Positions 11,830-23,653 of a DNA stretch of 64,000 nucleotides are shown here, in pieces. The notes under the pieces are model-generated. The model saw only the letters and a list, made by a program, of their open reading frames with translations, made no database searches and was not told where the DNA came from. The position numbers and the translations under genes were made by a program. Within the stretch, counting starts at the first letter, position 1, and each line of letters opens with the position of its first letter. The DNA comes from Vesta saturnalis (taxonomy: Eukaryota; Arthropoda; Insecta; Coleoptera; Lampyridae): the NCBI GenBank assembly GCA_036346205.1, contig JARFJB010000754.1, positions 1,185,001-1,249,000 of the forward strand, in the 5' to 3' direction.

Positions 11830-14055
11830 GATCGATCTTGACGAAACGTTGTAAAAAGTGCTAATCATTCGATTTAGCGATAATGAAAAAAAGTAGATTG
11901 CATAACCTTCTATATCTACATATGTATACATAGCTTGAAAGGTAAAAATGTGATGCATAATTATACTAAAAAAATAATTATTAAAATTATAATTTTTTTC
12001 TTACAAAGTAGTCAGAATATGTGAATGAAATGTATATTAAGTATCACATTTCGTTTGGTTTTTTCCGTTACTATTGTTATACAAAGTAAATTAGGTACAT
12101 TTTTGTACTCTCATTTAAAATGTAATTTTGCCAAAAATTTTAAAAATGTTTGTTATTATTTATTGTGAAGGTAAATTACTCGCACATTCCAAACGTGTTT
12201 ACTCACACTTAATTATTTAAATTAAATACTAGCTTTTCCTCTGTTAGGCTCACTTAATAGTTTTATCCTTGATGTAAAAATAATTATTAAATTAAAATAA
12301 TGAAAATACAATACATTACCATTAAAAACGTAGATATGTACCCACTAACATACAAAACTTTTATACTGGGTTCTTCTAAATTAATGATTAAGCACTTTGA
12401 AATGTACCTAATCATTGTTTGTGAATGACGTATTAAAATTAAGCGTATATCTTATGTTATAGGAAAGAATGGAGGTCCCATCGACATGTGGAGATAATGT
12501 GCACGTTGTACTATAGTAGAGAGGAAGAATAAAAGATGAAAAGCAAGAGGATGAAAAAAACGAACAAAACACTTACACTATACGTATGTAAAAGAAACTA
12601 GAGACAAAATCAGCAGAATAATCAACAAACACTACATTAAGACCATATTCACAACAGGTAAAGATATTGGTACTCTGCCGAATCCGAAAACAATAATTTA
12701 CTTACAAGATCAAACCATTATTTATGTAATACCACAAACATATATTAGGTAAACTAGTCAGCAAACTACCATAAGAAGAGAAAAATATCGTTTGGCAGTG
12801 AAGAGAAAGAAAAACACTGGTATTTTCATTAGACCAACACACGAAAAACACTCTGCATACAAAAAGTTTAATATTAAAGTGGCGCAATCTATGGCTAAAT
12901 CGCCAAATAATACGTATAAAATACTATGATAAAACAAAAAGGACCGCATCATTCTTTTTTCACACTCCGTTCTATTCTAACACGGGTACTTATTTTATTT
13001 TACTAGTAATGGAAATTTGAACTTGCATAATACCCATACCTGGGCAGCAAATAGACTACACTGAATGATACAAGTCGATCATCAGAATAGTAGTGTACTG
13101 TGTGACTCAGATAGAGGGATACGGCTTTCATAAATACCCTGCCAGTTATTTATCAAGCAAACGGCGTTTTCTGATTTCTTGTCGTTGAAGTTAAAGTCAG
13201 TCTGATAAAAGTAACAATATTTTGAATTTCTCAATTGTTTAAAAGGATAGATACACGTATTATGTTTGCGAAAATCTTTCAAACAAAAATGTAAGTTCGG
13301 TTGATATCTCAAAAGTATTTTAAAACTAATATACACCGTCGATTTGCGTAAAATGTTCTGATACCAATTTTTACCTTTTTGACAGTTTTTAAAATAACGG
13401 AGACATAAATAAATTAAGAAAAATTAATTTTTTGCTATATCGCAAAAACGAAGTAGGCGACTCTTATAAACCCAGCAATCTATTTTTCAGATAAAATCAA
13501 ATAAACTTCCCATTACATGTCCAACCAACAATTTTATCCTTTATCCCGTGTTTTAAAATGTACGTTTTACTGAGATAGTAATAATACACCATCTATGTTT
13601 TGAGCTCATTGAATGTACCCATTTTAAAGATTTTTGCAAATATGTACCTGGTATCTATCTTTCCAAACAAGTGAGAAATTCGTATTGTCACTTTTATCAA
13701 GTTGACTTTGAATTCAAAGACGTTCTATATCTCAAAAACGAAGTAGGCTTATTAGAAAAACAACATCGTGCGTTTCACAAAAATGGCACAATATTACGTA
13801 AACTCTAATTCTCTATCTCCATTGCATAGATACCGTGAAAACCCATGAAAAATTGGACCAGTAGGACTCACTACAAATTAAGTATTTGAAAATTCTTAAC
13901 AAATTTAAAATCTAGACACCTTTGCATTGTTGTAACTGTTAAAACTTTTATTCTTTTGTTATTTAGTTGTTAAGATGTTGTCAAAGTGTTCGTAAGTTGA
14001 TTTTGTGTAAATTTACGGATAATTATAATGTTTCTACTTTGATGCTTGCGAAAGA
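11830..14055. other. AT-rich stretch, no gene recognised
   Basis: A motif cgaagtaggc preceded by tatNtcNcaaaaa occurs twice (13,434-13,458 and 13,725-13,750), suggesting old non-autonomous element sequence. No coding domain was recognised on either strand. Confidence 0.5.
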
Positions 14056-14427
14056 AATCTTGTTTAATATGCAAGACAAAGGTGCATAAAGAAAAGGAAG
14101 GAAGGCAGTTCCATAAATAAAAAAACCGTGCGATGGTTGATTAACACGAACACGTACCTAACAGAAAATTAGAAGCAAGGATTTATGTTATTTGGTAAAG
14201 AATCCATCACTTTTGTCGCGAGATCTATCAAAAAGAAGTTTGTACAAGTCCACAAAATGTACAAAAAATTAAATCGGAACTTTACTACAAGTAAAAAGCG
14301 CCAAAGCGACCGGCGGAACGGTATAATTGTGTAATTAGGCGTTTTAGATTGTTTTACATGTTTCTTGCTGACGACAAGACTTACGGAAAAACCAATTTCA
14401 AGTCTATACCAGGTCATTGTATTAATA
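14056..14427 (+). pseudogene. Tc1-like transposase, N-terminal part (split by LINE)
   Basis: Plus-strand translation gives a degraded HTH region (KKTVRWLINTNTYLTEN; about 14,125), KAPKRPAERYNCVIRRF, then FLADDKTYGKTNFKSIPGH (about 14,365-14,420). The last segment is the first catalytic Asp region (ADDKTY) of an IS630/Tc1-like transposase. The frame stops where an A/T-rich LINE tail begins, and the same protein resumes at 15,487 on the other side. Stops and frame changes show decay both before and after the insertion. Confidence 0.75.
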
Positions 14428-15486
14428 ATAATAATAAAGATTTATTAGTCCGATAAATCCTGTGGATGGATGTAGGACACGTCAACTACACACTTAACAC
14501 AATATTAAAATGTTACAATTGCGTCTACCTATACAGACATCACAAGATACTGAAACAAACAATAAGATGTTTATAGGACAGCATTAACAACTAATGACTA
14601 AATACATCACATTTAGCAATGTGTAATGTATAATAACAAGATATTATTTTGTATTTTGCATTTTGTGTTGTGTGGTAGTATGAGAAGGAATTCTTAAATG
14701 GTAGTTACGAATAGCATATTTACTAGAATGTGCAGTTTTTGATAATTTGTTAACAAGATGATTCTTAGCGTAACAGTTAACCTTATATATGTGTATGCAG
14801 GGCAAAGTTAACATTTTATATTTAATAAATACATTTCTACACGTTTCTCGAGGCGGTATGTTGAATATCAACCGAATAATCCTTTTTGAAGCACCAAAAG
14901 CTTTTGAATGTTCGTTCATCTTCCCCATATAGGAATATTATAGGATAAGTAAGAGTAAACAATACCGTAATATACGCTTATGAGAGATTGGATTGATAAA
15001 CAGTTTTTCAATTGATATAAAGCGTAATACGATTTCTACATTTTTTTAGACCCATACTTACTGTGTACTTTCCAATCCATGTCTTTATCCAGCTCTATAA
15101 CAAGAAACCTAGTCGTATTACAAAGTGCTACTTGTTTATTATCTAATTCAAAATAAGAATCTCACGTTAGCTTTTTTTAGAAAAGTTTGTAATTATTGTT
15201 TTATCTACATTTAGTATTAATTTATTTTTAGAACTCCATTCGATCATATCATTAAACACTATGTTTACTTTGGTTTTAAGACCATCTTCTGAATGTGACG
15301 AAATAACTATAGAAGTATCAACACTACCACACCACATGTAATATACTGAGGAAGATCGTTTATAAATAGCAGGAAAAGCAATGGCCCAAGAACTGATCCT
15401 TGTGGTACTCCTAAATCAATATTATATAAGCCTGGCTTAACACTTTTGTACTTCACTGCTATTTTTGTATTATTAATGTATGACTT
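14428..15486 (-). mobile_element. 5'-truncated jockey-like non-LTR retrotransposon
   Basis: Minus-strand frames encode the reverse-transcriptase core GVPQGSVLGPLLFLLFIND (15,380 region), then a diverged active-site region (SVDTSIVISSHSEDG, with the YADD equivalent damaged) and NKLILNVDKTIITNF (15,200-15,310), and the C-terminal FGASKRIIRLIFNIPPRETC block with KMLTL (14,800-14,930). The copy starts within the RT domain, so endonuclease and ORF1 are missing, as in normal 5' truncation. Its 3' end is an (ATA)n-like tail at 14,428-14,442. It sits inside a Tc1-like transposase gene in the opposite orientation. Clade assignment (jockey superfamily) is tentative. Confidence 0.8.
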
Positions 15487-15835
15487 TTGGTAACGGATGA
15501 ATTTGAAAAACTTACTGTAATGGAAAATTTTGAAAAATATGGCTTGTGTGGAAGACTGTATGTCAGTGTAGCACGAGAAGCGCTGCTTTCTGTAAGTATG
15601 CATATAAGTGAAATACTTGGAAAAAGATTGCTAGCATTTATAAATAAACACACTTCATCAACGCTATTTTGGCCCGATTTGGCAAATTTCCACTACTCAT
15701 TGCGCACAGTGTATTAATAAAACGTAAACTCTGTCAATATGGTGCCTAAGCATATAAATCCACCAAACTGCCCGTAAATCCGCCCAATTGAAAAGCACTT
15801 ACTTTTTGTTACGATATCAGTCTGTTAACGCACAC
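15487..15835 (+). pseudogene. Tc1-like transposase, C-terminal part (split by LINE)
   Basis: The frame VTDEFEKLTVMENFEKYG continues the transposase interrupted at 14,427. It runs through EILGKRLLAFINKH, then LFWPDLANFHYSL (second catalytic Asp in FWPDLA) and, after stops, VPKHINPPNCP and RPIEK (third acidic residue). This PPNCP-RPIE signature is typical of one group of Tc1-like transposases. Two adjacent stop codons after RTVY and another after NCP show that it is a pseudogene. Confidence 0.8.
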
Positions 15836-16408
15836 AATCCTATAGATATTTTTTGTATTTTAAATATTTAGAGTTGAACTACAAAATATCAATACATTTT
15901 TGATTAATGTACGCTCTACAAGTCTAGGCATCTACCACAACGCCACAATTCCTGAAGGGGTGTAACCTGAAGTTATATTTTGTTTCAAATGCATTCGCCA
16001 TGTTAGTACCAGTTACTAACTAAATCATTAACAGAATGTTATAATTTAATTAAAATTTGTAATTTCAGTGTGTATTGTTACACAGTTTTGTAACTGTGTC
16101 TCATATTAGTTCGGCCTATTTCCACAGTTTCTGTTAACAAACGTTATGAAAATAGGCCTATTAACTAGTAATTTCATCGATATACTCATCTTTAACTGTT
16201 TCTGGATCTCTCAGTCATCCATAATATAGTTTTATAAGTTGTTCAACTGTGGTCAGTTTTAAACATTTCATTTAAAAGTACAAAATACAAAGTAAACAGA
16301 GTGATCACTCTCGAGCTGCGCCTTTCATATTTTACGGTACTACACCAATAACCCACAAACTTGCAACAGCGCAAATTTGTCAATTTTGTCAAATACAGAA
16401 ATCATAAA
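15836..16408. other. AT-rich stretch, nothing recognised
   Basis: No coding or element termini identified before the inverted repeat arm that starts near 16,409. Confidence 0.5.
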
Positions 16409-16487
16409 CTAGATGTAGAAAAAAAACGCTCAAACGCGTCAACAATGATCTCTAAGGGGACATCTTGTCCACTAAAACTCCATTATA
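16409..16487 (+). repeat. Left outer arm of a foldback repeat
   Basis: Its reverse complement matches 22,514-22,591 by eye along nearly the full length (shared blocks include GTTTTNGNGGACAAGA, GTTGACG and TTTGAGCGTTTTTT). The two arms would meet at a TA if the 6-kb element between them were removed, giving a palindrome of roughly 160 bp. Confidence 0.75.
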
Positions 16488-17366
16488 CAGGGTGATTCAT
16501 AAAAAAGATACTACGTCAAACTTTTGAGTTTTAAATGGAAACTTACTCGTTCTATGTCATTTTTTGCTCCTTCCTGAAGTTTGTAGTAAATTGGGTGTAA
16601 CATATCATATATCTACATTCAACCGTTTTAATTTTATTTGCATTTTATAGCTGAAATCGGATTGTATTATTGATAGTTTGAAACTTTAGGAAATGTTGTA
16701 CACTATCGTTTCTATGGATGCCTTTGAACTACTAATTCGTTTGCAATAATCACTACTGTCACTATATCTTGATACAGGATGATTCATAAATAAAATGTAA
16801 CTTTTAATAACTGCCTTAAAATTAAATAACCCAAATAGTAAGCAGAAAAATTAAATTATTAAAAAACTAAGTAAGCTTTAATGTGTAATGAACCTGAATG
16901 AACCATAAATTTGTCTATCCTAGTGAATAATTCCTATCAAAAATTTCTTATTTTCTTCCACAATTGTTTTATCATTATTCATAAATAATATCAGTTGTAC
17001 ACTCCTTTCCACTTCATATAAACTTTCCCTATAATTACTATACCGCCCCCATTACACACGCACTTCTTGTCTTACCGCCGATTAGACGAATAGCAGGGTA
17101 ATTATAACTTAATTACTGTTTTACTAATTAACCGCGTATTAATAAAACCCTCCATTTCTGTCGGACTCCTAACTCTAAGCCTTATACAGCAGGGTGTGAG
17201 GCAGCACCTCGGTGGAGTCCACTTTCCACAAAAAAAATAAACATTTACAATATTTTAATTGCAATTTCCAATTCACGTACTAACCTACCATGGTAAAACA
17301 TGATAAACCCACACCTCCCAGTCCCCTTTCCCTTACCCTAGCCCGACAACGACGACGCCGCCGACT

Positions 17367-18273
17367 ATGACATACGCTGCCGTAGCCTCGCTACCGATAG
17401 CACCAGCACGGACTACTACGACCACTGCGATGATGAGAACGACCAATAGGACGATATCCTCAACCTCTACCTTGTCCTCTTCATCTTCCGCATCCTCATC
17501 CTCGACCTCCACCGTTACCCAACCCAAATCCCGATATTGCTTACGCAATATTCCTAAAACAGTTGCTTCCCAGAAGCAACTGTACACCATCCTGCGCCCT
17601 CTCCAACTCCCGTGGGTGAATCTTAGATTCAACCGCAAGCACACCGCCCTGATCCAAACCTCCCAACCCATCCCGATCACTGAAGTGGAGAAATCCATAC
17701 AAGCCACCTTAGAAACCCCAACCGTTACCCTATCCCAACTGTACGACCCAACGCTCACCCGACCCGCACTCAAACTCCTCTCCTTGTCATGCGTCATCCA
17801 ACAGGTTGACGGTGGTACTACCCCAGAATACAGGCCATTGACCTCCCCAATTTAATCAAGGCCATCCGTATACTGCCTAGAGCCACCAACCATCCCACAA
17901 CCTTCGTTCGCATCCTTACCAATTCCAAATCATCCATAGACTTCCTCTCTATATGTTCGGTAGACGCTACCAAGGCGAGCCTCAGCACACCCTCAATCCC
18001 GTACCCTAGTACTGCTCCACCTGCACCCAGATGGATCACCTAGCAGTCGAGTGTCCCTCCTGTGGCGGAAGCAATCCCACTCCCGCCCTTCCATATTCGC
18101 GGGAAAGTGTAACTGCGACGGCTCCCAGACTACTTACAGTTTCGACTGTGAGAAACGGCGGGAGATCCCATTCTCTCCTACCCAAGCTGGAAACAGCTTC
18201 CTCCACCTCCTCCGATCCTGACGATGAGAGCCACCAGCACTTTCTCAGGATCAACACCTTCCTCGAGCCCTAA
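17367..18273 (+). pseudogene. LINE ORF1 (gag-like) relic with CCHC knuckle
   Basis: The frame starts MTYAAVASLPIAPARTTTTT and continues with a Ser/Thr-rich low-complexity segment (residues about 15-55). Then comes a folded-looking part (NLRFNRKHTALIQTSQPIPI). After a frame change around 17,815, the reading continues as FVRILTNSKSSIDFL and then CSTCTQMDHLAVECPSC near 18,018-18,065. That last segment is a CCHC-like zinc knuckle that binds nucleic acid in LINE gag proteins. A second Cys-rich piece (GKCNCDGSQTTYSFDC) follows in another frame. At least two frameshifts break the protein. Confidence 0.65.
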
Positions 18274-18471
18274 CGTTTACTCTGTCCACTATATTCCCCG
18301 ATAGGCGTGAGCTTATCACGAAGAGGATGGACTACATAGCGAAGGAGTTCTTAAACAGGCGATTATGCTGCGCTTGGATCGGTACAAAGGTTGGTTTAAG
18401 AACTCCTTGCTACCGACCGTAGTAAACTCCAATGCTCACTCCCTAACTTCTCATCCTTCATTCCCACAGCA

Positions 18472-19960
18472 ATGTATCTGACAATAGGGACAGTTAACCC
18501 GGGTGGCGGTCGACCAAAGCGCCACCTCATCAAAAACTTACTTGATACAGACCACATACAAATATTCGCCATAACAGAGACAAAGCTAACCACCGGAGGC
18601 ACCCTGAACATAACCCAATACAACACCTACCTGCGCAACAACCCCAACAGAGGCAAGCGAGATACTGCACTCCTGACATACTCCCGATACCCATCCGCTT
18701 CCTACACCCTACCGCCGTAGCTTCAACACCGCGAATGTGACACTGTCACGGTGCACCTTCCTTTATCTCCTATAATAGTATTCTGCTATTATAACCCTCC
18801 CGAACACAACACCCTGCTCTCTCCATTACTACACTATATATCTAACATCCCCAATACAGTCCTATTCGGAGACCTTAACGCCAGGCACCAACAATTCGGA
18901 GACATGACAGACAACCCGAACGGACAAATATTAACCGACAAACTACTCAGCCTACCAATAGTACGAATAAGAAACATCCACACCACGTTTATCGGATATA
19001 ACAGCTGCTCCAAACCCTACCACATAATATGCTCCGAACCACTAACACAATTTTTCGATGACAACTGCCACCTCGGTACGACAATAACATCAGACCACCT
19101 TCCTCTACTAGTTAAGGTATCCCTGGCTTCCCACTTCTCCCAACACAAACCACTGTCACACGACCTATTCGATCTTCACCTGCAAACCGTTCTCACTACC
19201 TCCGACGATCCATCGTTAGACAATGATTTCAAAGCTAAGCTCGACCAAAACCTTGAGGAGTTCCAAAATCAAAACCATAGATCGCAGGAACTCTCCGAAA
19301 GCGACCCTTCCTTAGTCCAATTTCATCCAATCAAACATTACAAACTTTAGGCAAGAGAGAAATTCCGCTCCAGGACAAGACGAAAAACCATCTAATACTC
19401 AAGAACCTATACCACAAAACGCCATTAGACATTAGCCCAAATATACAACACATGCTTTGTCATATCCTATTTCCCGACGGAATGGAAGTCCGCTTCCAAC
19501 GTCATATTACCCAAACCTAGATCTGATCCAAACAGCCAGTTCGACTTCATATCGAACCGTTCTTGCCATGAACCCCTCGTGAAACTCTATACGGAATCCT
19601 CCAAAGACTTAAACCACGGTGACTGTTGCCTCGCACTCTTCCTGGACATTAAAGAGGCATTTGACAAAGTATAGCACGCAGGGCTAATACACAAACCACG
19701 ACTGTTAGGCTTCCCGACCACATTCGTCCGACTCCTCTCATATCTGACAGACAAATGTCTACGCCTACGACATTCCCCAAAGTACCAACCCGAACATAAC
19801 TATATCGCAATTTGCCGACCAGTAGGGGCAGTGACGAGGTAAATAGTCGAATAACGCAGGGTAAACGGTGCACTCCTACTACAACGAGTAGACGACCTAC
19901 CAGAGTTCGAAGAACTCCTCGACAACACTCCCTACATCCTAAGATAACACCCACCAATCC
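18472..19960 (+). pseudogene. LINE ORF2 relic: APE endonuclease and partial reverse transcriptase
   Basis: The N-terminus (NPGGGRPKRHLIKNLL, IFAITETKL) matches the start of an APE-type endonuclease, where the E of ETKL is catalytic. After a stop near 18,718 the domain continues with FCYYNPP, VLFGDLNARHQQFGD (catalytic D and N) and TSDHLPLLVKV (catalytic DH). The reverse transcriptase begins after 19,350: FPTEWKSASNVILPKP, then LALFLDIKEAFDKV (motif with catalytic D) at about 19,640, followed by LRHSPKYQP. The YADD motif is not found, so the RT is truncated by deletion or heavily decayed. Confidence 0.75.
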
Positions 19961-20370
19961 TGAACGAGTAAACGATGACGACTGCTGCAACGAAAACGGG
20001 CAACTCTACCCAGCTTATGATATAACCCATAACACACTAACCTTAAACATGTAAGATACACAGTTTTTTATTTTTTTCCCCACAAAAGAAAAACATCAAA
20101 ATTGTTACCACTTACAATACACAACACAAACACATAAAACCCAGGGCTGAAGAGGGAGAAGATCCCTGTGAAGATCAACTATGGAAGGAAACCAAGAAGA
20201 AAGAATCCCCAAAGAAGAAAACGATTAAAAAAAACATTACACACCTACTTTCACTTTCACACATTCACTTCATAGACTTACTCTCACTTCCTACACACTT
20301 CCTTAACCCACTTCTTATACATACTTATACTCTTATTAATTTACCCTGCACTTATATAATTATCCTGATC

Positions 20371-20475
20371 AGCAACCAGACTGACCTGACCAGTATCCTG
20401 ACCAGCAACCAGACGAGTAGCCTGACCAGTATCCTGACCAGCAACCAGACTAGCCTAACCAGTATCCCTTAACCA
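20371..20475 (+). repeat. Short tandem repeat in LINE 3' region
   Basis: Units of 33-36 bp beginning agcaaccagac occur at 20,371, 20,404 and 20,440, each containing accagtatcc. About 2.7 units. Confidence 0.85.
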
Positions 20476-20549
20476 GAATCCCGTAGCCAGTAATATTGAC
20501 CTTACCTGACCACCATCATTTATTTGTCCCCGCTCACTTTATGTACAAT

Positions 20550-20900
20550 TCTTGATGGCGTGACACCCCGAGAAGGGTGCATAAAAGTGACCAGGACAAG
20601 AAGTCTTTAGTTTGACGGTGGTTGTGTCCCGAAAAACTAAATACTTCTAAACGCAGGATGATTGCTGATCGCTATAAGAACCCCCATCACAAAGTAGTAA
20701 AGCACGACCATTAGTACAATCTTCCTAGTGGTTACGCGCCGAGAAGGGTACCGAAGGGGTGTTGAAGGACATGGTTTAGCCGGTGGTTACGCCCTGAATA
20801 CTTAGCTACATCCACTATCAATACGTCTCCCTTAGCGGCATCAACCTAAAACCTTAGCCAGCAGTTTAGACTCCGAACAAGGTGTTACCGTTACACCAAA
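20550..20900 (+). repeat. Irregular repeats in LINE 3' region
   Basis: Variants of ggtggttacgcNccgaa and ccgagaagggt recur at about 20,556, 20,618, 20,728, 20,781 and 20,866. Spacing is irregular. Probably degenerate tandem repeats of the 3' untranslated region. Confidence 0.6.
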
Positions 20901-21645
20901 TGCCAATCAGAATCTCAATTTAATAATAATCTATATTTACTCCCTCCGTTACCTGCATTAGATACAATTTTCCCTATATACCAGATTTAATTTAATTACA
21001 AAACAACCATCATATATTCATACCCAGACCGCATGCATGATTGACTTGTAGATATAAACACCTGCACCCTGTGTATAAATTCCGGCCCCCTTTTATGATT
21101 TCATTCATACACAATTCAATACTAATTATTACATATTAGTAATTACCTGACCTGTCAATAGCAAACCATTAAAGCAAGAAACTTTAGTGAATCAGCTGTT
21201 TCGTAGCAGCACATATAATTGCCAGTACAGATTCAGTACCCTTCTGTAATTAATCCAGGTACACGATACTTATTGTATATTCTCACAGTAATTAATATGC
21301 ATTTACAAAATACTGAACGTGCTTGCAGCGCTTGTGTCTTGATTGTATATTTCCAGGCGTTATTAAGAGAGGGGTCTCTGTCATTAACTGGTAATACCAG
21401 CTAGTGGCGTTCCGTCTATTATTCCCGCCAACGACCACCAGAGTAATTTTTAGTTTCATTTTTATGTATTCATTAAGTCCAGTAGAGATTATTTTATTTG
21501 TTAGCGTTATTTTATTTTGTTATATTTTGTGACCTAATAAATTGGTTATAACACCACTAAGTTTTATTCCCAGATAGGCAACACAAATAGCACCAAGAGA
21601 GTGACAGTCATGATCTCGCCCCGGATCAAAATAGAGGCAAGAGAA
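20901..21645. other. Non-coding, LINE tail and residual element sequence
   Basis: No protein motifs. The LINE tail probably ends near 21,540 (aataaattggttataac), and residual mariner-like element sequence follows. Confidence 0.4.
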
Positions 21646-22215
21646 TTAATTTTTGTAAATTTCATAAACCGGGGCAATATAAAATTGGCAAAACCAACGT
21701 GGGGCATTACAAATGCTGTAATAAGTGTTTAAAATGGTATCCTGCATACAGTAATTAAGATTCTGCTTAAATTTCGATTGCTGATTAATCGTTGACTCAT
21801 TCCTTCGCAAAGTCCAACCTTCTATCATAATCGTCTTAATTACGTGTTTGTACAAGTCTTATCTTATAAATATGAAGTTTATGATCTTTCAATATCCTTT
21901 GTATCGATGTGCCAGAAACTCCTGAAGATATAGCCAGTTGGCGAGTGCTTTGGGTATTGTTAAGTTTTACGTATCCCAAAACCGCCATTTCTATGGGATT
22001 GTTTCTCACCGTTAGATTTGGATGGTGCTGTATGTCAATCACAGATCCAGTGTCTTCTAATTTCCTTATTAACCTTCCCACATACTTATCGTTCATAGTT
22101 CTATCTGGATGTAACTGATTAAATATGCGGGCGGTAGCCCTGGCGGAACTTCCATTTTCAAAATGTTATTTGTACCCTTCCTCGAATGGAAAATGTCATA
22201 ATAATGATAGCAGTT
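21646..22215 (-). pseudogene. Mariner-like transposase, N-terminal HTH half
   Basis: Minus-strand reading: NGSSARATARIFNQLHPDRT, then MNDKYVGRLIRKLEDTGSV, VRNNPIEMAVLGYVKLNN, and STRQLAISSGVSGTSIQRIL with DHKLHIYKI. This is the paired helix-turn-helix DNA-binding half of a mariner/IS630-like transposase, which recognises its terminal repeats. It continues past a stop (TRN*DDYDRRLDFAKE) and then dissolves. No catalytic DDE motif remains on this side of the LINE, so the element cannot move itself. Confidence 0.8.
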
Positions 22216-22513
22216 CGATTTGAATTCAATAAAAGTGTAAGCTTACGCTGAAATACCTTCACAATGACTGCAAACGATTATTACTAGTTCGAATGTATCC
22301 ATAGAAATGATAGTGTACAAAGATCCCTAAAGTCCCAACCTATCTATAATACAATGCTATTTGAGCTATAAAAACGAAAATAAAATTAAAACGGTTGCAG
22401 ATATATATACCCAATTTACTACAAACTTCAGGAAGGAGCAAAAATTGCATAAAACTAGGTTTCAATTTAAAAATCAAAAGTGTGACGTAGTATCTTCTGC
22501 ATGAATCACCCTG

Positions 22514-22591
22514 TATAAAGCAGTTTTGGGGGACAAGACGTCCCGTTAGAAATCAAAGTTGACGGGTTTGAGCGTTTTTTCTAAATATACC
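22514..22591 (-). repeat. Right outer arm of the foldback repeat
   Basis: Inverse partner of 16,409-16,487; see that entry. Immediately beyond it lies CCACCCTATA (22,630), which resembles the end of yet another mariner-type element. Confidence 0.75.
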
Positions 22592-23340
22592 GGGAGAGTC
22601 ATAAAGAGGGGTGCGACCCTGTCGTTGGGCCACCCTATATATATTGTTAGAAATTTTACAATTAAAAGTAATGAAAAAGACTAAACATAAGATCCAAATA
22701 CTACACGTGCAATTTATTCGAGTACAAAACAAATGAGAGAGCGGCAATATATCCGAGCAACGGAAAATCTTACGGTTGATGACCGTCATCCTCCTTTATT
22801 TCTAAATATATGCCGAAATTAGGCGTAGTCATCCGCAACGTTTTCCTTGACTGATAGCGACCCTCATAAACCTACAATGTCAGCATTTCCTAGTTACAAA
22901 ATTCTGACATATTTATAAAATTACATACATCTACAAACTAAATATTCTCTAGTTGATAACAATATTTCTGACATATTTATAGGGTTACATTGGCCCATTA
23001 AAAGAAATCGTTGTATTTCAAAAAATAAAACATCTCATGCGACGAAAAGTTAAACGTTTCCTAGAATTAATTAGTATGGGATTAAATAAGTAAATACGAC
23101 TATACAATAAAAGTGCTTGTCCTAGTAAAAAGTGTAAAGGGAATAAAACATCTGATTTCCTGAACACATAAAATTAATTATTCTAGCTAACAGAAATTAC
23201 ATAACAACGAAAATACAATAATAGTGCTTGCCCTAGTAAAAAATGTTATATTGTTTATTTACTGTAAAGTCAATAAAACAACTGATTTCTAACATGTTTA
23301 GACTGACGCTGGCGACGTTCTCGGTGCTTCTCATTCACAT
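22592..23340. repeat. Non-coding with imperfect direct duplications
   Basis: Two local duplications are visible: a block with ttctgacatatttata (22,903 and 22,966), and a block with gtgcttgtcctagtaaaaa and aataaaacatctgattt (23,112-23,163 and 23,222-23,292). The second block recurs again at 25,046-25,092. These may be remains of the LTR of the neighbouring gypsy-like element. Confidence 0.5.
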
Positions 23341-23640
23341 ACCTAAACAAAGAGACCATCAAGTATATCGTGCATAGTGAGCACCGCAGCGACCACTTGG
23401 CTCAACCACTACCGGGACAGAGACCATCAAGCATATCGTGCGTAGTGGGGTCCGCAGCCACCGTTTGACCCTACCACTACCGGGACAGAGACCATCAAGC
23501 ATATCGTGCGTAGTGCGGACCGTAGCCACCACTTGGCTCTACCACTACCGGGACAGAGACCATCAAGCATAACGTGCATAGTGACAACCGCACCGACCAC
23601 TTGGCTCTACCACTACCTGAACAGAGACCATCAAGCATGA
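23341..23640 (+). repeat. 68-bp minisatellite, about 4.4 copies
   Basis: The start agagaccatcaag recurs at 23,351, 23,419, 23,487, 23,555 and 23,623, exactly 68 bp apart. Units differ by a few substitutions. 68 is not a multiple of three, so it is not a protein repeat. It directly follows the 3' end of the gypsy pol relic (which runs on the minus strand), where the 3' untranslated region or LTR would be. Confidence 0.95.
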
Positions 23641-23653
23641 GAAATCACGTTAC

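Larger units (their letters stand above)
17060..21540 (+). mobile_element. Degenerate non-LTR retrotransposon with long 3' region
   Basis: A gag-like ORF1 with a CCHC knuckle, an APE-type endonuclease and a partial reverse transcriptase lie in order on the plus strand, followed by about 1.5 kb of non-coding sequence. The region is visibly richer in C and G than everything around it, with C-rich third positions on the plus strand. That suggests an element with its own base composition, or a foreign source. Both ends are approximate. The order of domains fits the R1/LOA/jockey group, but I cannot place it further. Confidence 0.7.
16488..22513 (-). mobile_element. Mariner-like element with ~265-bp terminal repeats, interrupted by a LINE
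   Basis: The ends are CAGGGTGATTCAT at 16,488 and its inverse at 22,501-22,513, each next to TA. The inverted repeats extend about 265 bp inward (16,488-16,755 and 22,250-22,513), sharing blocks such as GAAGTTTGTAGTAAATTGGG and TGTACACTATC; similarity is high but not perfect. The transposase remnant lies near the right end on the minus strand (21,646-22,215); its catalytic half is gone. A non-LTR retrotransposon occupies about 17,060-21,540. A second end-like sequence (TACAGGATGATTCATAAA) occurs at about 16,777. Confidence 0.8.

Noticed and set aside
11162..11958. ORFs up to 213 codons rich in His/Thr/Arg or Cys/Val
   Set aside because: Translation of CA/CAG-type microsatellites; no start context or domain.
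16777..16800. Start of a further nested mariner-like element (TACAGGATGATTCATAAA)
   Set aside because: No inverse partner could be found before 21,640, so it is only noted as an end-like sequence.
17333..17797. 154-codon minus ORF opposite LINE ORF1
   Set aside because: Antisense shadow of the C-rich gag frame, which has the CCHC knuckle on the plus strand.
23341..23640. CRISPR-like array
   Set aside because: Direct tandem 68-bp units with no unique spacers, in a eukaryotic transposon context.
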